Source of the DNA: Peronospora farinosa
Taxonomy: Eukaryota; Oomycota; Peronosporomycetes; Peronosporales; Peronosporaceae
NCBI GenBank assembly: GCA_947646735.1
Contig: CANTFK010000046.1
Span: 1 to 64,000, forward strand
Direction of reading: 5' to 3'
DNA: 64,000 nucleotides
In this document: positions 22,619-31,562 of the stretch, piece by piece
How positions within the stretch are numbered: position 1 is the first letter of the stretch
Layout: each line of letters opens with the position of its first letter
Notes under the pieces: generated by a model
Database searches by the model: none
What the model was told of the DNA's origin: nothing
What the model saw: only the letters and a program-made list of their open reading frames with translations
Program-made: the position numbers and the translations under genes

Positions 22619-23350
22619 TTAGATGCCGTCGATATGTAGTAAAGCGCAAATTGGCTCCCACTGTAGCAAGTCCAAATCTAGCAATTGCCATCGAAACTCC
22701 ACCGGTCTCAACGCCACTCGATCACCAAGATACTTGAGCCGACCACAATAGATATAAGGGCCCTATGCAAAACATCAAACAGGAATCAACTGAACTGAGC
22801 AAGGTCCATCCACCTAAAACGTCAAGTTGTCACAAGAACCTTTCAATACCTGAAGATACCGATGGGGATGGGTAGCAACGGTTTCTTCTTTTTCTCATGT
22901 GCATTGTCATAAGACGCATGAAACTTCAAGTTCTCGTCTCCTTTCTTCATTCCTTTTAATCTCACTAATAACGGTGACTCGTCATGTCATTGAGTTTGTC
23001 CAAACCATTGAAAATTTATTACTTCATGTCCATTGACCATGTCTTTTTGATGAAAAAATTTTGTCATAACGTGACTCATTATCGACGTTTCTATACAAAA
23101 CCACTGCATTTTTTTACGGCTGGACGTCACTCATTTCGGAAACTTTAGTGACAAAACCCGACGGACACAGCTTTTGCATGACCGTCTGTTTACCCTGAGG
23201 CAACATTTGCGTTCCCAGAAATTTCGAATGAAATTCCTGACACTGAATTTCAATCTGAGAACGTGAGACATGCTGTTTCTTGCCTTTAGAAATGGGTTGT
23301 TGACTTATAAAAATGGGTAATGGGCAACTCGCAAAACTCAGGCAGTTTCG
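22619..23350 (-). pseudogene. Pseudogene of the unassigned K-rich/GPYIYCGRL family
   Basis: Read on the minus strand from about 23350 to 22619, this aligns through most of the C-terminal domain of the gene at 28004-29696: FLGTQMLPQGKQTVMQKLCP (compare FSLGKQFLPPGKKSVMQGLCP), KNAVVLYRNVDNESRYDK, VNGHEVINFQWFGQTQ, KKGDENLKFHASYD, then an 87-bp GT-AG intron (22763-22849) at the same position as in the other gene, then GPYIYCGRLKYLGDRVALRP and WQLLDLDLLQWE. In-frame stops (one after FQWFGQTQ, one before KNAVV) and frameshifts mark it as a pseudogene. The lysine-rich N-terminal half is not seen. Confidence 0.7.
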
Positions 23351-23530
23351 TTTTTGTTCGCTGGTTAGGGTTGCAGACTAAAAGGTTGCTTTTTGTCACT
23401 CGCTCAGCTTGTCTTCCTTTGTGTAGCCATTTCTAAAGTACAAGTCAAATCGTTTTTTCTTAACATTTGCAAGTCATTTCTATGGGTCCCCTCAATTTCT
23501 ATAAAAAGCGATTTGTATTGACCAATTATC

Positions 23531-26190
23531 ATGAAAGACACGACAATCAAGCCATCGTCCACAGCCCGACGGATGCTACGGCGTCTTTGCAACTACATAA
23601 CGTCTCATTATTTTTCTTTATGGTGTGTAATAAACTCTCCTTCTCTTCTTCTTCTTTCTTTTCCTGTCATTTTTACTGTAATAATCCACCTAGTAATCAA
23701 GATATTGTCCTGACTTTCTATTGTGATTTTCTTGTTTCTAATGTCATTATCAGCTGGGGAATGTACATTCTGGGACTCCTTTGGTTCTTTTTACATCCTG
23801 CAGTCACTCTTACAACCGGTAAGAACCAGTAAAATCACGGTTTTAACATTTAAAACATGAGTAAAATTGTTAAAACACGTTTATACTAAATTTAATCTCC
23901 TTTTCGTAGGCGAATTAAAATGTCGAGGGACTTACATGTCGGAGAATGCACTACTAATTGACCTTATGGAGGCAAAAATGAATGATCAAGAGACTCATTT
24001 AGCTCAAGAATTGCATCAAAATTTACTTACGTTACCAGAATTAAAATCAAGAGGCTGCCAAGACAATTGCTCGGCTGTTATCGACTGGATTGATACGCAA
24101 TTACGTCGTGTAAATCGTGCTGAAACTTATCATCAAGTGGTGCAGATCGATGGACTTTCTACTCCACGTACAAATGTTTATGGCATTTTACGAGCCTCAC
24201 CATTGGCTGATGGCAAGGTGCACGATGTTAATGGGGCAATTGAAGTTGTTGTAAATGGCTAAAAAGCTGATTGTTTTGTAGGAAACAATTGTCTTGGTGA
24301 CCCATTATCGAAATGTTGGTGCTGCTAGTGGTGACTATTCTGGTTTATCGATGGGATTGGCGTTACTTAAGTATCTTGCAAGAGTAAAATGGTTAGCTAA
24401 AGATGTTGTTCTTTTGGCTGCTGACGGTGAGATGAATTGGAGGGTTCTATACATTTTGAGGTAGAAGGATTAAATTTTGATATGCGATAGATGGTGCTTT
24501 GGATGGAAGTGACGGATACGCACCTGGGACAGAAGCTTGGTTGCAAGCGTACCATCTGGATCATGTCCAAACCCGCGGTTTGCAAGACGGATTGCCTATG
24601 CGTGCTGGTATCATTCGTGCTGCGGTCAATCTGGAAACAATGTTCGACTCGCATCAGGTGGGAGCAGTCGGGATTTACGCAGCTGGTATGAATGGTCAGC
24701 TTCCAAATCTGGATCTTGTCAACACTGCAGTACGTGCATTCCGCAAACACAAAATTCCTACAATTTTGGATCGTGCTGATGTGCAACAAATCAGTGAACA
24801 CAAACCCAAGAGCTACATCTCATCTGTGATCACTTCAATAACAAGCTTAAGCGAGAAGTACGTTCCAGAAGAGTTGAAGCAAGGCACATTCAACTACCTG
24901 ACGAACCTCAAGGGTATGCTGAATTTCATGACAACGTTAGCGTCTGGTCCATCAGGTCCCCACGCCAACTTCATCAGCTACAATATCGACAGTATCACTC
25001 TTTCGCTGACAACGAAGCTGTCTTTAGGCGACCGGCAACTTTGTACCCGCGAGGTACTTAGGTCACTTGAGATGGTGATTCGTGCACTCAGCAACTTGGA
25101 GGAGAAACTACATCAGTCATTTTATCTCTATGTCCTTCCAAGCACGACAACTTTTGTATCGGTGGGTGAATACTTTTACGCAGTGGCTTTAACGATCTCG
25201 CCTGCGATCGTTCATCTGCTCTATTTGGCGAATCAAACAACTGGGATGCGCGTTGCGTTCGCGCTGGCTGTATTTTTCACGATTGAAACACTCTGCGTGC
25301 TCCTTCTAGTTATGGTCTGCCGATATTTTGTCACTCCCACAGCGTTGCTGCAAACATTCAGTCCAAGCGATGTGTCTGCTACACGGTGGTTGGCCCTTGC
25401 AGTTGTAATTTCCGTCGTACAAGCTTTGGTAATTGTGATCATAATACCTGCACTACGTTCTGTGACGGACTTTTCGGGTTGTGTGGACAATTACGCTTGG
25501 AGAACGCAAGTCATGACGTACGAAGCTGAGCAGCAAAAGAGTCTGTCGCAAGAATTTGAATCGATTGCCCTCGATGTGAAGAAGCGAGAGTTCCAAAACG
25601 ACATTCCGAACTTGGATTCAGGCTGGCGCGCCATCAAGTTCATCACTATGGCGGTGCTCGTGTACGTTGTGTGTTGATGTATCGATAAGCGGAATTTTCT
25701 GTTGCGTTGGATGTCTGCGAGGGCACAACTGACTTTTACTCTGGTATGTGTGCCCAGGTACTCGCATTGTATTTTGGGTATCTTAAATTATCCGATGGCT
25801 CTCTTCGGCGCAATTCCAATGACCCACTTTGCCAGTGTGATTCCTTTCACCACTGCAACACGAGCGAGAAATGCCTGGAGCTGTTTCTGGCTCTTTTTAT
25901 CGTCTCCACTCGTTCTCGTTGTTTTGTTGAACTGGAGTCGTCTAGGTACGCGCTAACGTACTATCTGACAGTAATGCATATGCTAATCCTAACTGCCTTG
26001 TTTCGATGCAACAGACGTGATCGCTGGTTTGTCATATGCTGTTGACAGCTTTGTCCAGCGTACGAATTTGCTAGCATTGCCGTATGTTTGCTGTATCTAC
26101 ACATCCATCCACACGCTATCGCTAGTAATTTGGATGTATCCTGCTCCGCGGAACATCTCATCTTCCGAGAAAAAGGTGAAACAAGAATAA
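23531..26190 (+). CDS. GAA1: GPI transamidase subunit Gaa1 (GPAA1 homologue), seven exons
   Basis: Gaa1 is an ER-membrane subunit of the complex that attaches GPI anchors to proteins. Proposed exons: 23531-23622, 23754-23818, 23911-24217, 24282-24426, 24491-25661, 25722-25945 and 26015-26190; all introns are GT-AG, 60-131 bp. The joined frame gives a basic cytosolic N-terminus and a first membrane segment (MYILGLLWFFLHPAVTL), RGTYMSENALL, TNVYGILRASP, the luminal peptidase-like region (DGSDGYAPGTEAWLQAYH, MNGQLPNLDLVNTAV), EEKLHQSFYLYVLP, and several membrane helices. It ends SSSEKKVKQE. These match the family order. Splice sites 1-4 and 6 restore the frame cleanly; the fifth (25662-25721) is least certain. 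No in-frame stop remains in this model, so the gene is probably functional. Confidence 0.88.
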
Positions 26191-26230
26191 GGAAACTCGA
26201 TCGACTTTCAGCAGGATTGCTGTCAACAGA

Positions 26231-26627
26231 ATGGAATACGTCAATCGGCTACTTCGAAAACTTGAGGTGGATGCAAATTTTTAGTAGCACGAGTTTACAT
26301 TCAGGAGCGCCGTGAACTTGCGAGTAACCTTGTGCGAACTTCAGATTGGATTGATGCCGAAGACACGTATGCAGTACATGTACATTGATCAACAGCAAAT
26401 GGATTACCATGCCATGACCTTCCAAGCATCAGGATACACTTCGAAACCTCAATTGAATCGATTAATAGTGAACCGCTCCTCATACCGCTTACCACTTTCA
26501 CAACTGAACTATTGCGAACAACCCATTCGTGCCTCATTCATTGATTTCTCGCGGTGTCATGTGAATCCAACGCCATTCATTACTTTCAAACGTATCTGTC
26601 TCAAGAAACATATATTGAAAACAACTA
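26231..26627 (+). pseudogene. Possible decayed ORF between Gaa1 and the effector gene
   Basis: Starting at an ATG near 26231, the frame reads MEYVNRLLRKLEVDANF and then a stop. A one-base shift continues with VARVYIQERRELASNLVRTS and DWIDAEDTYAVHV, then more stops. The composition is protein-like but no family is recognised. It ends tail to tail with the minus-strand effector candidate. It could be a gene remnant or part of the Gaa1 3' UTR. Confidence 0.2.
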
Positions 26628-27074
26628 GTGGACGTAAGTCTCTTGGTTATGCTTTTGAATACTATATCCGAGCATGAGAATTGCAACAAGTGCTATGATC
26701 AGAATGCTATACGCGACTAGCATTCCTTTTTTATCGCCCGTGATATCAATAGCCCGGAATCTTCCAAGGAATTTTCTCAATGCCCCTGGCTCCTTGAGGT
26801 CGATTTTCTTGCTTGTTTCGGCAAACTTGACTGAATTCGTTTCCATAAACTTGGCCGCACCAGTTTCTTTGGCGATACCCGTCAGAGATGGCATCCTCTC
26901 TTCTTCCTCCTTGGTATCAGTTGTAATATGTGTCACGGTCTCACCTCCCTTTAGGTGTCGAGATATGGTGCCACCCTTATCAATTGCGTGAATGAAAATG
27001 GGTTTGTTGATGATATCTCCCTCTGTACATCTTAGAATGGCAAGGAGCAGTAGGAAAAAGTAGTACTGACGCAT
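26625..27074 (-). CDS. Secreted RxLR-like effector candidate with C-terminal membrane helix
   Basis: 149 residues if started at the ATG at 27074; an upstream in-frame start at 27146 would hide the signal peptide, so 27074 is preferred. Residues 1-19 (MRQYYFFLLLLAILRCTEG) look like a signal peptide. Residues 39-42 are RHLK, an RxLR-type variant, and residues 56-60 are EEEER, an EER motif. This order and spacing is the hallmark of oomycete host-delivered effectors; variant RxLK forms are known in downy mildews. A hydrophobic helix at about 119-139 precedes a short hydrophilic tail, so the mature protein may be membrane-anchored. No introns, as usual for this class. The effector domain matches nothing recognised, and the role is inferred from the motifs alone. 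Confidence 0.7.
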   Translation of the reverse strand: MRQYYFFLLLLAILRCTEGDIINKPIFIHAIDKGGTISRHLKGGETVTHITTDTKEEEERMPSLTGIAKETGAAKFMETNSVKFAETSKKIDLKEPGALRKFLGRFRAIDITGDKKGMLVAYSILIIALVAILMLGYSIQKHNQETYVH

Positions 27075-27426
27075 GGAGAAATTGTTGACGACTATGCAAA
27101 GGCCAAAACTTTTGTGTTTACTTGAGCGCTTCGAGGTCAATTGCAAAATGATTCATGAATCTCTCTCGTTCTTACATTACAAGGCCAAGAATTCATGGAG
27201 ACTGTCAGCCAGTTACATGGACAAGCAAGTCTGATTCCAGTCAGACGTTGTATGAATTCAAAGATCGTTCGTACAGAGAAGTCCCGACGACCAGATCAAG
27301 TCCCACAACTTCAATGCAAAGAAGGCCTCTCCTTCTTTCGTGAGCTTCCCTATAAGTTAATGTGACAAGTATTCTCTGCGTACCCTCTATTTCAAGTAAA
27401 GTATCATTAAGAATCCGCAAAGTTAG

Positions 27427-27936
27427 ATGGAAGATGGAACGACAACGGCAAAACAACTAGCTTTTCGTGGGCTTATTCGTCGAAGTCAAGGCTGACTACA
27501 GAAGCAATAGTGCGAGAAAGAATGGAGGTTTCAAGTCAAATGGTTCAACTGTGACCAAGTGGGACCGCATGAAGTGAAACTGTCCAAACATGAGCGAGAC
27601 GACGACAAGGATGCCGTCTTCTTCGTGGGAAAAAGGTCGATGACTAAGTATGGTAATTGATAGCCGTGCAACGGGACCAACGATACCACACCGCGACGGA
27701 TACATACATAGCTTGCCCATGGCATACACCAAAAGATACTGACTAGTGTATGACATGACTTTATACAAGGTGTATATGACCAAATTGGAAGCTCAACGAG
27801 CAAAAGTGAATCGAATAGCGTCTACATTACAATCATATAGAAGGTATACATTGTTATTATGGATCGGCTCCATGCAGTGGCATGGGAATTACCCTACAGC
27901 TTTTGTCTACTTTCAGCTTCTTATCAATGTTTATTA
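27427..27936 (+). pseudogene. Small two-exon gene or pseudogene, unassigned
   Basis: One frame from the ATG at 27427 reads MEDGTTTAKQLAFRGLIRRS, then has a TGA at 27493 and a TAG at 27508, then continues CEKEWRFQVKWFNCD, HEVKLSKHERDDDKDAVFFV. A GT-AG intron (27653-27746, 94 bp) then joins in frame to YDMTLYKVYMTKLEAQRAKV. Both stops differ by one base from TGG; with tryptophans there the segment would resemble the start of a PH domain (G-W-L-Q-K-Q). This is a weak hint. The clean intron argues for a recently functional gene. Confidence 0.35.
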
Positions 27937-28003
27937 ACTTGGGTTCAGTATGGGACACTGCTTTGGCGTCACATTCTTTCTTACCAGTCATTTTCAAATA
28001 AAA

Positions 28004-29696
28004 ATGACGGAAAATGTTTCAGAATACGAGACCAAACGGCTCCGACGTATTGCTGAGAACCGCCAAAAGTTACACGAGCTGAATATTTTCACGTTAGGTA
28101 CAAATTTATCTGCCATGACCAAGCAGAAGAAAAGAAAACGAGAACAATCGATGGAACAATCGATGGAACCCACGAGAAAGTCGCCCCGGGAACGCAAAAA
28201 GCAAAAAATGGAAAAACAACAACGTAAAATGGAAAAACGCAACGAAATTGAGGCAAAAGAGCGTAAAAAACTGGAAAAACGCAACAAAATTGAGGCAAAA
28301 CAGCGTAAAAAACTGGAAAAACAACAAAAAGTTGAAGCAAAAGAGCGTAAAAGAATGGAAAAGGAAAAACGAAAATTGAAAAAAGAGAAGAAACTTGAGC
28401 AGAAGTTGAAAAAAGAGCTTCAGGCAAAGAAAAGAGAGCTTAAAGCAAAGAACAAAGAGCTTAAAGCGAAGAAACAAGAGCGTAGTGAAAAGAAAAAAGA
28501 GCGTAAAGCAAAGAAAAAGAAGACGAAAAGCGAGAAAGTGATAAACTGGATAAAATTAAAAATGTGGACCAAGAGATCAAAGAACAAGAACCGAAGTTTT
28601 TGGATTGGAGGCTGAGGAGAAAGTTACAGGCTCGAGGAGAAAGAAAATTGGCGACATTGAAGAAGAGAGTGGAGCAGAAGGCATTGAGATTGAAAGAAAA
28701 TTCAAAGCTCGAGAAGATTAAATTGAAGGAACGAAAATTAAGAAAGAAGCAAAAAGAAAAAGAAAAACTCGAGAGGATCGTGCAAAAGGAATTGGAATTG
28801 CAGCGGAGAATGGAGGAAGGTGAATATATGAGACAGGAAGATCGATTGGCACGACAAGTGGCCAAAGAGATGGTCTACAATGAAAAAAACAAGAAACGAC
28901 AAGAGAATAAAGCTATGGTGAATGGATGGATAGAAGAAATTGTAACTGAGGAGCAAAAGCTGGCGCGTCAGAAGGAAGACGAACTGAGAAAAGTGATTTA
29001 TCCAATCCAGAAGATTGATTTGCCACTTGTGCACATATCTGATCCGATCGATTCTTTCAAAACAAAGCCGGTGGTATTGAGTCCATTCTTGAATGTAGAC
29101 GTGAACCCTTTCCATGCGTTTTCACTTGGAAAACAGTTTTTACCTCCAGGAAAGAAATCTGTGATGCAAGGTCTATGCCCAGGAGGATTCACGACAACAT
29201 TTCAAGACCATGTTGACATTCACGTTTGGAAAAATGCAATGACATTGTTTGTCAGTGGCACAACAGGATTGTTTTACGAATATATGTTTGAAGAAGCAAC
29301 GCATCATGGAAAAAATTACGTTTTTTTTCGATGGACTCGCACTCAAGCTGTCACACCGTATATTTTGTCACGTATGTGTCAGGTACAAAAAGGTGAAGAG
29401 ATCTTGCAGTTGAACAAGAGGTATTCTGACGTTCCCATACCGACTCAGAAACCAGAATCTCTCCTACTTTTTGTCCAGTATCCCAAGGTACGTCTAATGC
29501 ACCTATTACTCGTTCTTTATTGTCTTTACTTACTCGATTGATTCTTTATTATTGTTTATTATAGGGACCTTATATCTATTGTGGACGACTTGGCTATCTC
29601 GGTCATCAAGTCAATCCGCTTGAATTATCGTTTCAGCTACTTGATATTAATGCACTAAACTGGAGACGAATCCACACAATGCTAATATCCTGCTAA
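28004..29696 (+). CDS. Lysine-rich coiled-coil protein with conserved C-terminal domain, unassigned
   Basis: Start chosen at 28004 because MTENVSEYETKRLRRIAENR resembles a common eukaryotic N-terminal helix; an in-frame start at 27950 is also open. Residues from about 60 to 330 are an extremely K/E/R-rich coiled coil. The C-terminal domain has PFHAFSLGKQFLPPGKKSVM, HVDIHVWKNAMTLFVSGTTG and FVQYPK, then a 77-bp GT-AG intron (29488-29564) and GPYIYCGRLGYLGHQV. Between about 28500 and 28520 the frame shifts by one base inside an A-rich run, fitting a single missing base (sequencing error or mutation). Basic composition suggests a nuclear protein. Two relatives lie nearby, at 22619 and 29922. Confidence 0.65.
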
Positions 29697-29921
29697 GTTT
29701 TAGCTTTTTTACGACTAAAACGGGCAGAAAAAACGTGTTAATGTGTTGAAACTGGTTTTACAACTACGTCAAAAGTGTCAATTCTAAACCTGCTGTTAAT
29801 TTTAACCTTTTTTCTTACTAAAATTAAAAATTTAACGCGTTAATTTTTATACGCAAAAAATAAAATTTTTTTTTAAAAATTAAAAAAAAGGAAAAAATTC
29901 TGAAAAAAAAAAAATTTTTGG

Positions 29922-30629
29922 GTGGTCTTCCCGGAAGAAAACCGGCAAATGTTGGCGTCTCTTGCATTACCTAATCTTCCACGTGTATCATCTCGTTCCC
30001 AAGCTCCAAAAGCTGCAGTCAAATTGGAACCTACTCGATGGTCTTCTCGTCAACGGACTCGACGTGAAACATTCAAGCAACACGAAACCCAGCAAAAAGT
30101 GCAACATACTTCGCAACAAATGCAAGAAATTGCAATTATTGCAATAAAACCAACATTAAATCTAACGCAACAAGAAGTAGAAAAAGTGCAGAAAATTGCG
30201 AAAAAGAAACAAAAAATCGACGATCGAAAATTCGAACGGTTAGAAAAATCGAAACAGCGAGATATGGAAATTCAAGTTACGGAACGAAAAAAACAGCAGG
30301 TTATTGAGCCAAGAAAAAGACAAATGGAACGGCAAGAACCATATGAATTACCGCCCGAGAAAGTTGCCAAGCGAAATGCTGATATACAAAAATTCATACA
30401 AGAGGAATTGGATAAACAAGCGTATCTTGCACGGGAACAGAAACAATGGGACGTGGAACATCCGATATCAAGACAAGAAGAAATGTTGAAACAAAATGAC
30501 GTGCAGGAGCAACTTCCAACGACGGGAGTTGTTGAAGAAAATAAAAGTGGAGAAATAACAAATGAATTTGACGAAGCAGACTTGATGGAAACGGTGATGG
30601 GAGAGTTGGAGTATGAAGTGATGTTGTAG
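29922..30629 (+). pseudogene. Truncated tandem paralogue of the lysine-rich protein
   Basis: An open frame of 235 codons begins without a clear ATG context (first ATG at about 29949). Its start, ENRQMLASLALPNLP, parallels ENRQKLHELNIFTLG of the preceding gene, and both continue with a TR.S.R-R segment and then a long charged coiled coil (here K/Q-rich: QQEVEKVQKIAKKKQKIDD). It ends in an acidic tail without the conserved GPYIYCGRL domain. It may be a truncated duplicate or a gene whose first exon is not recognised. The 29700-29920 spacer is A/T-rich with long homopolymers. Confidence 0.45.
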
Positions 30630-30772
30630 ACGAAGTTAATATCTTGCAATAGTAATGTTTAGGAGGTGACATTCGATCGGGATGATTTGGATAGTGTGTG
30701 TGTTTGGTGAAATGAAATGATACTGTATTGACTTGAAATGGAAATCAATGAGTATCTGGATGAAGTGTGGTT

Positions 30773-31126
30773 CTATCTACTCAAGTACATCTCACGTTGG
30801 CATCTTGGCTCACTGCATTGAACTTTACCGAAGTTTTTGTCCACACTGCGCTGTAAAAAGTAAATTGCACGCGTATCAAAGAAATCACGTTTGCTGGGAT
30901 TAAGACAAGCACGTGGGACATGCACGATACTAGGCACATCATCGTCATTGTATATTTCAACATTGTCCATGACAATGTCAAAGAAAAGGGTGGTACGTGT
31001 GAAGCTGCCGTCGACCTCCCACAAGACAATACAAAAGAGTAAAGACCAACATTGTCTTGTATGCAATCGCAATATTCTCCATCCAATTTTGTTTGTCAAG
31101 CAGCTCTTTCCAACGTGTAGACACAT
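30773..31126 (-). other. Possible coding exon, unassigned
   Basis: The minus-strand frame contains VDGSFTRTTLFFDIVMDNVE, DDDVPSIVHVPRACLN and DFFDTRAIYFLQRS, which reads like genuine protein, while the plus-strand frame over the same bases looks like a shadow. No family was recognised and no upstream exon found. It may be a remnant gene 3' end. Confidence 0.25.
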
Positions 31127-31129
31127 CTA

Positions 31130-31562
31130 CATTTGATCCTCGAAAACTAAATCTAAAGAACCTAAGGTTCTGTCATTCTCTCCAGGCCACCAAGCGCAAA
31201 TGTAATTGCGTTGGATTCATGACAAGCGTCGATCATACCGTCAACGAAAGCGTTTATTCTTTTAATAAAGAAAAACTCCATGACCCAGTATCACAGTCAG
31301 TATCTATGTAGACAGACTGTTTGACCGATACTGCGTAGCATCTGTTTTTTGGTGCTTGGTGAACCGTTGCCACGTTCGACTTGTCGTATCCTTGTATAAT
31401 AAAATGAAGTCAAAACGAATCCAATTCCTTGATGGGCATGATGGCCAAACCTTTAAAAGCCGTTATTTTGTGGTCGACCGACGTCGTTGATCCAGCCATT
31501 ATCGTCTCAGGTCAGTTGGGAATTTGCTCAATTGATCAAAGAATCATCGAAAAAACATCTTC
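31130..31562. other. Spacer upstream of phosphate acetyltransferase
   Basis: No coding region supported. This stretch should hold the promoter and 5' UTR of the gene starting at 31563, but no specific element could be named. Confidence 0.4.
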
